Shown here: positions 52,976-62,591 of the stretch, piece by piece
Numbering within the stretch: position 1 is the first letter of the stretch
How the letters are laid out: each line of letters starts with the position of its first letter
NCBI GenBank assembly: GCA_963210315.1
Contig: OY723284.1
Coordinates: 682,001 to 746,000, forward strand
Reading direction: 5' to 3'
Length of the DNA stretch: 64,000 bases
From: Rhynchopus euleeides
Taxonomy: Eukaryota > Euglenozoa > Diplonemea > Diplonemida > Diplonemidae
Notes under the pieces: model-generated
Databases searched by the model: none
The model's input: the letters and a program-made list of their open reading frames with translations, nothing else
What the model was told of the DNA's origin: nothing
Translations under genes and position numbers: made by a program

Positions 52976-55900
52976 TTAGAACGTCAGAAAGGGGGTCCGG
53001 ATCAGCTCCTCGGCTGTGGGGCGGGTGTGGATATCAACTGTGAGGCAGGCACGGATGAAATGAGCTGCATCTGGACTCAGATGCTCAGGCACCTGCGGCA
53101 GGGCCGAGGTCTGAGCCATCGCCATCTGATAGAGGAACGCCGCAGGCTCGCTCAGTAGCCTCTCAGGGAAAGGCAGCGAAGAGGTGATCATCTGCGACGT
53201 CGCAACCCCGACGCTCCAGATGTCCGAACAGATCGCTGCCTCGCCACGGCAAGCCTCAGGGGACATGTAGATCAGCGTGCCCACCACCTTCTTCCCCACC
53301 ACGTCGCCCATGATGGTTGATGCCCCGAAGTCAGAAAGTTTGCACTGCCCGTCGATCTGAACCAGCACATTCGCGGGCTTAAAATCACGGTGCGCCACAT
53401 TCATCTTATGGAGATACCGCAACCCCTTCACAATATCCTTGAGATATCTCCGAATGGAGGACATCGGGAGCTTCCCAAACTGCTCCAGGATGTTCTGCAG
53501 AGAGCCCCCCGGGACGTACTCCATGTTGATGACAATACACTCTTCTGTCACCGCGAGGGACACGTAGCTCACGATGTTGTCGTGATGCAGGTGTGACAGC
53601 AGCTCCACCTCCTTTTTGATCTCCTGGAGAACACTCTCGTTGACCTCGCCACCTGCGACGAGGCAGTTGTCTTCATACGGGTCTTCTGTGAATGTGTCTA
53701 AGGAGGGGCGCGTGTCGACGGCGTGCACGACACCGTCAGAGAGGATGGTGTCCGTAGCAGGTGGGGAGACCATGTGATCAACAGAGGCAGTCGGGATCTC
53801 GTCGCCAGAATCCTCTTCCTCCGAATCGGAGTCGATCCCATCGGGGTCTGTCACGACAGGCCCGCTCTTCTCGGTGATAATGTCCAGAGCGGGTATCACG
53901 GCCCGCAGCCACTTCATCGCCACGAGGGCGCCGTCCTCACCCATGCCCAGCCAGACCTCGCCATAGGCGCCGTTGCCCAGCATTTTGTCTGATTTATACC
54001 ACTTGCTCCCATCGACATCAACCAGGGCTTTCTCAGAGGTGTAAGACGCAGCCCCAGAGTGATCCCCGCTGCTGTGCATGCTCGACCTGGCTTCGCTCTT
54101 GCCAGACGGTTCGATCGTGCTCCTCCGGGAACACCCATCCCACTGGTCGGACTCCGAAGTCACCAGGGAGGGAATCGACTCCCGCAGCTTCCCGTCATCC
54201 TTTGATTGTTCATCCCGGGAGCGCCTCTCCTTGGCTGTGTGTGTGATGGACCTGACAGACTCCCTGTCCTTCCTCGCGGTGCTGGGATTCCGCGTCGAAA
54301 CCTTCCGCAGCTGCGTGATAAGATCATCCGCCTTCGACGAGCTGAGCAACGGCGTCTTGATGGGCGTCATCGGGACGGACGGCCGCGACATGCTCTCAGT
54401 CAGCCCCTTGGCGAGACACCCCTTGATGAACACATCCATGTCCTCCGGGAGCAGCGCATCCGCACGCTCCTCATAGTTCCTCCACCCGATGAGATCCCGG
54501 ACATAGGGCATCGGGAGAAACGTCGTCGACTCCTTGCAGGCTGCGGCAAGCTTCAGAAGCCTCGCAGCTTGGTAGTCATCCGGGGATCTGCTAAGATACT
54601 TCGTGAACAGGCTCACGGCATACTCGCCCTTATTCCCACGAAGCGCGATGAAAGCGTCGCTGTAGAGGTGGAGGTGATGCGGGAGGGCATCCATAAGCTC
54701 GTAAACACCGATGGTGTCCGACCCCAGCTGGAAGCAGCTGACGTCCCTCTGGAGCGACACCGACTGGTTGTCATTGCAGGCAACCAACGGGTGCTCCGGG
54801 ATGACATCAACCAGCCTCGCCGCAACCTGCGTCCGCACCGCCTCATAGACTGCCTCGGTGATGAGGATCCTGCACTGGATCTCCCTCGACAGGCTCGTCA
54901 GCGCATCCACCTGGCACAGAGGGGTTCCGTACACCATAGGCGACCTCTGCCAGTCGAGCCCTGTTGAGCCGATGGCGAGGTTCCCAGAGGCGGCGCAGAG
55001 AGAAAGCCAGGGCGACCCAGACAGCAGGTTCCGCGACAGCGAGAGGGTGCACTTCGAGGCGTGGTAACCATGCCTGGGGCAGGGGAGGTGGGTGTTCCAG
55101 GCGCAGTAGGCGACAGGCCCGTTGAGGTCGACGACAATGCCGCCCCAGGATGACACGTCCTTCAGGAGGGTTTCGGCAAACGCCGCCGCAATTTCAAAGC
55201 ACTCCTGCAGGGGCGCGGTGGATGCCTCGAACACCGCACGCACCAGGGAGCCACGGCGGATCCGCATCCCCACCTCCAGGCGTTGCCGCAGTATATCCTC
55301 GTCCTGCTGCACGGTGCGCCTCTCCCTGGGGGAGTCGTGGGAGTTCGGATTGTCCACCGAGATAACCAGGCCCGGTATGTCGGCGTTCTGCGGGTTCTGC
55401 GACTTCCTCGGGAGGAACGCATCCTCCTCCTCCGTGTGAAACACCGTCGCCGGGAGGTAGGGCCTGTACATCCGGAGGTTTGCCAGGAGCCTCTCGAATG
55501 ACCCGCGCATCGCGACGTTATGGTTTGTCGTCACCAGCTCCTCCGCAAAGTCGAGGTCGAATCTCACCAGAGCCTCGGCGATGCGCTCCGCCATCTGGAC
55601 TGACTCCTGCAAGGCAAGCCGCTCCCGCTTCATCCCATAGGCAAACCTCCGGGTGAGCGCGTGGTCCAGAGAAAAGACCCCGACACGGAGGACAAGGATG
55701 CTGATCCCCCAGCGCCAGCCCTCTGCAGGTCGGGGTTTCTTGTTGTCGTTGTAGGGTATGTCGTCGTAGAGCCCGAAGCGGATTGTGTCTTCGACGGATC
55801 GGACGACAATCCACAGCATGGTCAGCCCGAAGAGGCTCCAGGAGAGGCGCGGCTCAGGCTCGGTGAGGAGGAGCGCGTTCATCAGCAGGATGGCGATGAA

Positions 55901-56527
55901 CCACTGCTCGTAGAGTCCGACGTTAACCAGGTCGGAGATGAGGGCGCAGACGAGGAGGATTACAACACTCCGCTCCACAATGCGCATTGACATTATCCGG
56001 TAGCGGAATGCGACGAAGCAGACGAAGAATAGTATGAAACATGTCGTCGAGGCTAGCACGATCCGGATGGGGCCCGACTCCTGGTGGCTCACCAGCTGGT
56101 ATATCAGGAACACCGTGAAGAACACCAGCATCAGGACGCACGGGGGGAGGAGGAGGACCTTCCGCCGCACCTCGTCGTCGCTCTCCCCCTCCCTCCGGGC
56201 GCGTTTGACGAACTCCTCCAGGGCAAGGTTGAATATGTCAGGTTTCTCCGGCTCGTCCGGCGGGGGCCGGTCCATCGTGTATTTCCGCATCCGAGAAGTG
56301 TTCGGAATACTCATGCGCGGCGGGAGATCCCAATCTTCCAACGGGCTCCGAATCGCCTCCGTTGGGCTCCGCACCAACTCAGTGGGGCTCCGCATAATCT
56401 CCATCTCAATAGAAGGCACCGCAGGTGACCGCACCACCGCCGGAGCGGCTGGGTTATCCACACTGGACAACGAGATGGGGGGCCGCCCTGGCACCTTGCG
56501 ATTCGTCTCCTTGCTGTGGGTGGACAT
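52976..56527 (-). CDS. Membrane protein with cyclase-like region and MAP3K-type kinase domain
   Basis: The protein has 1,183 residues, starting at MSTHSKETNR. The cytosolic N-terminus (1-130) has tandem RSPTE motifs. About six membrane helices lie at 130-340 (VLLLPPCVLMLVFFTVFLI onward). A conserved-looking linker NLRMYRPYLPATVF follows. A region at about 421-610 (VRAVFEAS...GGIVVDLNGPVAYCAWN...ILITEAVYEAV) resembles a class III nucleotide cyclase fold without clear metal-binding aspartates, so it is probably regulatory. The kinase starts at GNGAYGEVW (about 854), with VAMKW lysine, a long acidic insert of about 90 residues, HRDFKPANVL (about 1046), DFGAS, and SPEACRGE, ending at LTF. All key catalytic residues are present. 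The STE11/MAP3K class is inferred. The CCCCTGCCGACGAG tract meets the ATG directly. Confidence 0.85.
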   Translation of the reverse strand: MSTHSKETNRKVPGRPPISLSSVDNPAAPAVVRSPAVPSIEMEIMRSPTELVRSPTEAIRSPLEDWDLPPRMSIPNTSRMRKYTMDRPPPDEPEKPDIFNLALEEFVKRARREGESDDEVRRKVLLLPPCVLMLVFFTVFLIYQLVSHQESGPIRIVLASTTCFILFFVCFVAFRYRIMSMRIVERSVVILLVCALISDLVNVGLYEQWFIAILLMNALLLTEPEPRLSWSLFGLTMLWIVVRSVEDTIRFGLYDDIPYNDNKKPRPAEGWRWGISILVLRVGVFSLDHALTRRFAYGMKRERLALQESVQMAERIAEALVRFDLDFAEELVTTNHNVAMRGSFERLLANLRMYRPYLPATVFHTEEEDAFLPRKSQNPQNADIPGLVISVDNPNSHDSPRERRTVQQDEDILRQRLEVGMRIRRGSLVRAVFEASTAPLQECFEIAAAFAETLLKDVSSWGGIVVDLNGPVAYCAWNTHLPCPRHGYHASKCTLSLSRNLLSGSPWLSLCAASGNLAIGSTGLDWQRSPMVYGTPLCQVDALTSLSREIQCRILITEAVYEAVRTQVAARLVDVIPEHPLVACNDNQSVSLQRDVSCFQLGSDTIGVYELMDALPHHLHLYSDAFIALRGNKGEYAVSLFTKYLSRSPDDYQAARLLKLAAACKESTTFLPMPYVRDLIGWRNYEERADALLPEDMDVFIKGCLAKGLTESMSRPSVPMTPIKTPLLSSSKADDLITQLRKVSTRNPSTARKDRESVRSITHTAKERRSRDEQSKDDGKLRESIPSLVTSESDQWDGCSRRSTIEPSGKSEARSSMHSSGDHSGAASYTSEKALVDVDGSKWYKSDKMLGNGAYGEVWLGMGEDGALVAMKWLRAVIPALDIITEKSGPVVTDPDGIDSDSEEEDSGDEIPTASVDHMVSPPATDTILSDGVVHAVDTRPSLDTFTEDPYEDNCLVAGGEVNESVLQEIKKEVELLSHLHHDNIVSYVSLAVTEECIVINMEYVPGGSLQNILEQFGKLPMSSIRRYLKDIVKGLRYLHKMNVAHRDFKPANVLVQIDGQCKLSDFGASTIMGDVVGKKVVGTLIYMSPEACRGEAAICSDIWSVGVATSQMITSSLPFPERLLSEPAAFLYQMAMAQTSALPQVPEHLSPDAAHFIRACLTVDIHTRPTAEELIRTPFLTF

Positions 56528-57587
56528 CTCGTCGGCAGGGGAGGGGGGGGGAGGAATATATCTTCTCGCTACTGCATGCGGTACAGCCTTGTGGGAGAGG
56601 TGTCTCTGGCTGGGTGCCTGCTGACCGTGCACGAGAGCGAGAGAGGGGGTGTGGGGGTGGGAGGGGATATCTGCGTGTGTCCCACCACACCTGGTCGCCC
56701 TCCCTCAATTGCACCCCCCAGATAAGGTGCACTGGCTGCTGGCGTGTGCAGCGCGTCGTCTGTCTGGTGTGGTATGGTATTGTATTGTGTGAGGGGCTGT
56801 GTGGAGGAGGAAGCGTGATATCGGTCTCACCTCGCCCTGCCAGCGACAAAGCGGTTTGCGAGTGAGGAGAGGGGGGGAGGGGGTGGTGGGGGAGGGCAGC
56901 GGATGGGTCAGAGGTAAACAGCTGCCATCAGAATGCTTTTGTCGTTCACCGTGCCAGAAACACCCCCCCCCTCCCCACCCTTTTCTCTGCTGTACGTTGT
57001 GTGCTTGGCAGGGTTGCCACACGTTCTTTGCCTCTCACACCAACCCACCTACCCTACTCTCCATTCGCCCTTACGTTAAATCACGCACCAGAGGCAAGCC
57101 GCAAGAGAAAGCAAATATATACAAAACCCAGCCACTTTATAGCATTTTTTTGGCAGGTTTCAGATCGCCCCCATACCAGCCTCGACCAACAGCCGGGGGC
57201 GACCAGGGCAAACAGCTGAACACGCATTGACCCCCAACGGAGTTTGTCGCAACTACAGTGCGGGGGGCAGACAAGGGGGGGGCCAGGTGAATGGCGACCT
57301 TGGTGGCCAGGTCACTGCAGAATATGAATATGACCTCCCACAGCGACCTGCCTCCTTCCCCCCCCTGTGTGGCCCTGTGGGCAATCCCGCTTTGTAGTCT
57401 ATCAACGACTGCCTTGCCATGCTGGCATGCGAGAGAAGGCTTTGGGGGTGTCGGGAGCGGGTGTATTGGGGCACCAGATTGTGGCGTATTTTTTTATTTG
57501 TCTTTTTCAGGCGCAGTCGTTTATTTTTTTTACTACTTTTTCTTATTGTCCACATCCCGTGTTTGCAGGGGGGAGGGGGGGGGGGGG
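56528..57587. other. Intergenic region between kinase gene and element E
   Basis: No gene is supported. A pyrimidine-rich acceptor-like tract ending in AG abuts the kinase start at 56527. The rest is G/T-rich low complexity on both strands, with poly-C and poly-T tracts and no recognised repeats. Confidence 0.45.
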
Positions 57588-57589
57588 TA

Positions 57590-58736
57590 GGGGGGGTCAA
57601 ATGGGGGTGACAAACACGATTTTTCAAAAAACCGGCGCAGAGGCCCCAAAGCCCCCGTAAACCCTCCAAACCCCCCCAGATCGGTCCGGAAACCCATCGA
57701 ACCCCACTTTTCCACCATTCCGGGCACCTCAGGTGCCCGAATTGGGGTACCTAAATTTTGTGCCACCGTTTGGTACCGTACAGTGCCACTGTGTGGGAGG
57801 TTGGAAAAGAAAATGCCCCAACACACCACATCTGAGGGTTGCAATGCATGTTGCTTGCCAACCACGTCATCCGGTGGGTGTCAGGCGCTATGTAGGTGGC
57901 ATTAGCCAGGTCTTCGATGTGTTCTGGCTTGTATATATACCTCCCTGCCTGCGGCACAGGCACTGCCTTTGTCCCCCACACCAGCCACAGAGAGCGTATT
58001 GTACTCGGTCCACGGTTGCTGATTCATTGTGATGCGTTGTATCCTCGAGTGAACGTCACACACTAGTGGCACCACCACCCGCCATCCGAGAGCTGTATTG
58101 ACTTTGCGCGCTTCCGTTGTATTCACCTCGCCACGCATATTGCACCGTTCAGTACCAGTGCTCTTGGGCCAGGCAAAGTAGACCGCAGCAACTACCAATT
58201 CTGGCACAATGGGTACCACGACAGCGCACTTCATGTGTTCCCGGAATGTACAGCTCGTGTTGCAACAGTCGTTGTCAACACATCCCGGTTGTGGAGCACT
58301 GCTGCACAGGAATCACACGACCATCTGGACTGTTCCGTACCTACAGGCAGCCTCCCGGTGCATGGTGGCAGGGAGGTATATATACAAGCCAGAACACATC
58401 GAAGACCTGGCTAATGCCACCTACATAGCGCCTGACACCCACCGGATGACGTGGTTGGCAAGCAACATGCATTGCAACCCTCAGATGTGGTGTGTTGGGG
58501 CATTTTCTTTTCCAACCTCCCACACAGTGGCACTGTACGGTACCAAACGGTGGCACAAAATTTAGGTACCCCAATTCGGGCACCTGAGGTGCCCGGAATG
58601 GTGGAAAAGTGGGGTTCGATGGGTTTCCGGACCGATCTGGGGGGGTTTGGAGGGTTTACGGGGGCTTTGGGGCCTCTGCGCCGGTTTTTTGAAAAATCGT
58701 GTTTGTCCACGTAAAAGGGTGGCATTTGACCCCCCC
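57590..58736. mobile_element. TA-flanked element E with long identical inverted arms
   Basis: The ends are GGGGGGGTCAAATG and CATTTGACCCCCCC, flanked by TA (57588-57589 and 58737-58738), and G runs lie on both outer sides. After a short divergent stretch, arms of about 339 bp (57608-57946 and 58363-58706) appear identical when read on opposite strands. The interior of about 415 bp is unique. There is no gene. The matching arms give mirror-image short frames that are not evidence for coding. The arm identity suggests recent activity or gene conversion. Confidence 0.85.
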
Positions 58737-58794
58737 TAGGGGGGGGGGGGTCAAGGGGCGTGGGAATATCGGGCCAGGGGGGCAGGGGTGTAAA

Positions 58795-58850
58795 TAAGGC
58801 CGACTCCCGACTCCCGACTCGGGCCGGATTTTTTGGGGTTGGGAGGGTTG
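58795..58850. repeat. CGACTCC repeats inside the left hAT end
   Basis: Three tandem CGACTCC units, ending in ACTCGGGCC, lie next to the left terminal repeat. Their inverted relatives are at 62534-62560. They are likely transposase-binding subterminal repeats, as typical of hAT elements. Confidence 0.7.
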
Positions 58851-59257
58851 CCTTGCCTCCCTTAGGGAATGTGCAGTATTAGGCACCCCATGGCCAAAAT
58901 GACCCCACTGCGATCCGCACAGACTCCAAATATTCAAAAGAAAGGGTTTTTGGAACACCCGAGGAGGGGGGTCCCGATGGGTGGGTGGGGGTGTGGGGGG
59001 GTCCCGCTGGGTGGGGCATGGTGTGTGCCTCCCAGTCATCTTCTTCATTACCGGTCTCTGAACTGGGGTGAGTTCATTGCCAAACCACTGCTGTGAATAC
59101 GGCGCCCCTTTCCCGCCCCTTTTGCCAGATTCTGGCAGCTTCCAAGAAGAGTTGTGTTCCCGCCCCCTTCAGGTGGTTGAGCATACCACAGCGCACACGT
59201 GCACACCCACACACACTCCACACAGATGCGTCACACGCAACTGTTGCGACACACAAC

Positions 59258-62053
59258 ATGCCTCAGGTAGAGGCAGTAGTGTTTGACTCACAGCCAAATA
59301 CTGCTGCCGTGAGTGAGGTGCTCGCAGCGTTTGGGGCGCTGCGGGCGAATGGGGGGTTGGCTGGGACATCCAACATGGCGCTGTCGTGCGGGTACGTCGC
59401 GTGCTTCTTCGCGGACCACCTCGCACGCGGGAAGACCCCGCAAGCGCCGAGTCGGTCCGCCCTGACCGAATGGTGGGCGACTGCTGGAGGTTCCATGGGA
59501 CTCTCCACGGCAGAGGTGGCCGCACGCACGACCGTGCTGCGCAACGGCGAGGAGGCAGTGCCCCTCAAGAACACCGAGGTGGAGCGGTGGGCGGGGTCCC
59601 TGAGGCACGTCACACCTGTCAGGGTCCTCACATTTATGCGTGAAACAGGGCCGCAAAGTGCACAGCTGTTGCTCAATGAGCACAGGCTGCCTTTAGTGAC
59701 GGTGGTGTTCATCCCCTCCACGGGGCCCGTGGGCCATTTCTTTGCCATCCGGCTGAGGAATGCCGCAGCGCCCACCCCCCCCCCGGTTGTTCTGTCGTGG
59801 GCTCGGCCGAAGGCCCCGGTCCTGGTGGCACCCTCTCCGACGTTCTACGAGAAGAAAGGCCACGCCTACTGCCGAGTGTGCGTTACTGCTGTCGACAGCA
59901 AGCTGATCGCGAAGCCGAAGCAGAAGAACAAGACGCTCTACATCGACGGGAGAGTCCCATACCGCACTCCTGGTGATGAGAGAAAGTCGCGGGTGGCTCA
60001 CCAGACGAGTGACTTCCACCTGACGTGTGAGGCTTTGCTGAACCGCCGGCCTGCCGCGCGCATGTGTGTCACAGCAGCGCTTGCGCTTGTGTCTGTGCTG
60101 CAAACCGTTGCAGCTTCATCTCCGCCTGGCCGTGACAGAGCGCCGATTGTGGTGCCCGAGCTGCAAGAGGAGGAAGTGACGAACGACGAGCTCCGTCACG
60201 GCCTCTTCGCCTGGCACTCCCGGTTGTACGTGGACATCCGGGGGGGGCGGCCGCATGCGTCGATCATTGCGGGGCTTGCAGCAGAGCGGCTTCAAGGTGT
60301 TCCACTCCCTCCCAATAACCAATACCTCAACCGCCCCCACATCACGGCGATGTTAGAGGTGTGGAAGAACATGGTCGTTGCGGAGTCCATCGCGTCTGTG
60401 TCACGAACAGTTCAGGAGGGCATGCCGCTGTTTTTGCTCCTCGATGGCAGCGAGGTTGGTGGTGAAGAATCATACACGTTCCGCCTGCGATGGGTGTCGG
60501 ACGACTGCCGTGTTGTAGAGCGCTGTCTTGGGCTTGTGAGTATCGAAGCTGCAGCAGCGAACGCGGACCAGGCCGACGGTGATGACGCGGACCTCTCTGC
60601 GAGTGGAAAAACCCTCTTCGACATGTTAGTATCTCTTCTTCATGAATACGGTCTTCAAATCCAGCATCTGTGCGGCATCATCGCAGACGATGGAAGTGCG
60701 ATCTCGGGGCAGAAGACGGGGCTGCATGGTCGCATCGAGGAGGCAGTCGGTGCACCATCCCTCTACATCAAGGATGTCGGCCATCGCATCCAGAACTGTG
60801 TGGAAAAGCCGTTGAAAACTGACCCTGATTTCAAGTACGTCAGTGATACGGTGCGTGCTGTGCAGACCATCTTTCGCCAATCGGGGCTTATGCGGCGTAC
60901 CTTGAAAAGGGCTGTCATGAAGAAAGGGGGGCGCGCGTACAAGCCATGCGGGTCGTGGCGGATCCGCTGGCAAGCAAAGTGGTGTACTTCGTTGCGGAAG
61001 GCGGGAAAAATGCGCGAACACTGGGTGACTCATCTGCGAAACGACCAACTTCACAGCCGTGCTGCATCTTCCAAAAACAAGACTGCTTCACAGAAGGGAG
61101 CCCGCACCAGGGCCCGTCGGGCGCTCGCGACAAGGCTGCAGGGCGCAAAGTTCAAGCGGGCGCTTGAGTATTTCAGCAAGTTTTTTGAACTTGCAAAGCG
61201 CCCCCAGCTTGTCGCTCAGTACCGCGCAGAACGGGGTGCCAATGTGATCCCCTACCTGCTTGAGGCTCAACTCCAACTCCGCGCATTCGGGGAGATGAAG
61301 AAGAACTGGCGGCCTGGATGCCATGGCGAGCTGGTCAAAGGGCTGCACCCAAAGAGCATCCTCTGTGATCATTCCTATGCAGCAGCGCTCGTGGCAGGTG
61401 TGGCATACGCGACCGGTGTCACAGACAGCAGTGCAAACGAGCAGTTCGAAAGCCTCTACTACATCATGAACAACACCGAGGCAACATCGACTGCTATGGA
61501 GCACTGGCTGTACATCAAGGAGGGCCGGATTCGGGATGATGCAGAGCTCTCCTTTGCCAGCTTCTGGAAGCTACGCCAGGAAGAGCTGTGCTCCCGCCCC
61601 GACTACCTCCCCACACTCCGTACCATTCGCGGGGCACTCTGCATGGCGTCGCCGACGAGCTCGGCATGCGAGGGGGACTTCGGGATCCTCCGGAACCGCA
61701 CACCCGCCCAGCGCAGCACAGTAGGGGTGGAGAAGCTGAGCGACGAGCTGCTTGTGAAGCGCTGCGGCCCCGACCCCGATAATGTGGAAGCCACTCGGGA
61801 TTTCATCCACCGGGGTATGCGCATATTCTTTGCTGAAAGACAGCGGCGGGCACCTGGTGGTGGGAGGAAGCGCAAGGCCGAAGATGAGAGTGAGCCGCTC
61901 CACGACATCGCCAAGCGACTTCGTCAGTCTGAGATCGACATCTTCGCGGAGGAACCTGAGGAGGACGAGGAAGAGGAGGAGGACGAGCTGGAGGAACTGG
62001 AGGAGCTCGAGGAGGATGAGGAGGACGACGACGATGACGACGAGGAAAGTTAG
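59258..62053 (+). CDS. hAT transposase
   Basis: The protein has 931 residues if translation starts at MPQVEAVVFD; an in-frame ATG 55 codons upstream lies in less protein-like sequence. The N-terminal third contains a domain of unknown type. The catalytic region shows LFLLLDGSEVGG (first Asp), CGIIADDGSA (second Asp) and KDVGHRIQNC, corresponding to the hAT CxxH block with Asp in place of the usual Cys. The C-terminus has the hAT dimerisation signature: RPDYLPTLRTIRGALCMASP, then TSSACEGDFGILRN and KLSDELLVKRCG. A basic stretch (GGGRKRKAED) and a long acidic Glu/Asp tail end the protein. It should cut at the 58783/62583 ends. It is the only sizeable gene on the plus strand. No intron is needed. 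Confidence 0.9.
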   Translation: MPQVEAVVFDSQPNTAAVSEVLAAFGALRANGGLAGTSNMALSCGYVACFFADHLARGKTPQAPSRSALTEWWATAGGSMGLSTAEVAARTTVLRNGEEAVPLKNTEVERWAGSLRHVTPVRVLTFMRETGPQSAQLLLNEHRLPLVTVVFIPSTGPVGHFFAIRLRNAAAPTPPPVVLSWARPKAPVLVAPSPTFYEKKGHAYCRVCVTAVDSKLIAKPKQKNKTLYIDGRVPYRTPGDERKSRVAHQTSDFHLTCEALLNRRPAARMCVTAALALVSVLQTVAASSPPGRDRAPIVVPELQEEEVTNDELRHGLFAWHSRLYVDIRGGRPHASIIAGLAAERLQGVPLPPNNQYLNRPHITAMLEVWKNMVVAESIASVSRTVQEGMPLFLLLDGSEVGGEESYTFRLRWVSDDCRVVERCLGLVSIEAAAANADQADGDDADLSASGKTLFDMLVSLLHEYGLQIQHLCGIIADDGSAISGQKTGLHGRIEEAVGAPSLYIKDVGHRIQNCVEKPLKTDPDFKYVSDTVRAVQTIFRQSGLMRRTLKRAVMKKGGRAYKPCGSWRIRWQAKWCTSLRKAGKMREHWVTHLRNDQLHSRAASSKNKTASQKGARTRARRALATRLQGAKFKRALEYFSKFFELAKRPQLVAQYRAERGANVIPYLLEAQLQLRAFGEMKKNWRPGCHGELVKGLHPKSILCDHSYAAALVAGVAYATGVTDSSANEQFESLYYIMNNTEATSTAMEHWLYIKEGRIRDDAELSFASFWKLRQEELCSRPDYLPTLRTIRGALCMASPTSSACEGDFGILRNRTPAQRSTVGVEKLSDELLVKRCGPDPDNVEATRDFIHRGMRIFFAERQRRAPGGGRKRKAEDESEPLHDIAKRLRQSEIDIFAEEPEEDEEEEEDELEELEELEEDEEDDDDDDEES

Positions 62054-62591
62054 ATTGTGTGTTACCCATCATGTTGTGTAAATATGGTTGGAGAGGTCGG
62101 CTCCTGGGTTCGACCGCCTCCCCCTTTTTGCGGGTTTGCTGTTATTCCTTCCCCTGACCCCCTTTTGTCAGCGTTATGGCGCCCGAGGAGTCTATCACTG
62201 CCTCTCTGAGTGCCGCTGCGACCCCTTTCCCCTCTCCCCTTTTGTTCGTGGGCTGCCCCCTGTGAATGGTAGACTTACCTACAGCCCCTTGTTTGCCGCC
62301 AGCACGGAGCCAAGCAGCTCAACCCCGGCCGTGCGCGGTTTGTTTGCCCTAGAGCATTGTTGTTCGTGGAGTACGTGTCATTGTGCTAAGAGCCCGGAGA
62401 AGCAAAGTCGAATCTGCTGCGCTAGCCTCACCAAGCAGCCACAGTACTACAGGATGCGCGCAGGATTGAGTAGGGTTTGAGACCGCCCGCCCCCCACCCC
62501 CCCACCCCAGGTACCTTAGGTGACTGTAAATAACCGACTCCCGACTCCCGACTCCTGACCCCCAAACCTTATTTACAGCCCTGCAGGGGGG

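Larger units (their letters stand above)
58783..62583 (+). mobile_element. hAT DNA transposon, complete, with 8-bp target duplications
   Basis: The terminal inverted repeats are CAGGGGTGTAAATAAGG (58783) and the inverse of CAGGGCTGTAAATAAGG (ending 62583), with one mismatch in 17. The 8-bp direct duplication CAGGGGGG lies at 58775-58782 and 62584-62591. Just inside, copies of ACTCCCGACTCCCGACTC occur at both ends in inverted orientation. It is 3,801 bp long and encodes one 931-residue transposase (59258-62053). Intact frame plus exact duplication argue for a recent insertion. It lies 46 bp from element E. Confidence 0.95.

Noticed and set aside
57533-58714. Identical frames of about 80 codons starting MVGKQHALQPSD on both strands
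   Set aside because: They are the two inverted arms of element E; identity of arms, not protein conservation, explains the match.
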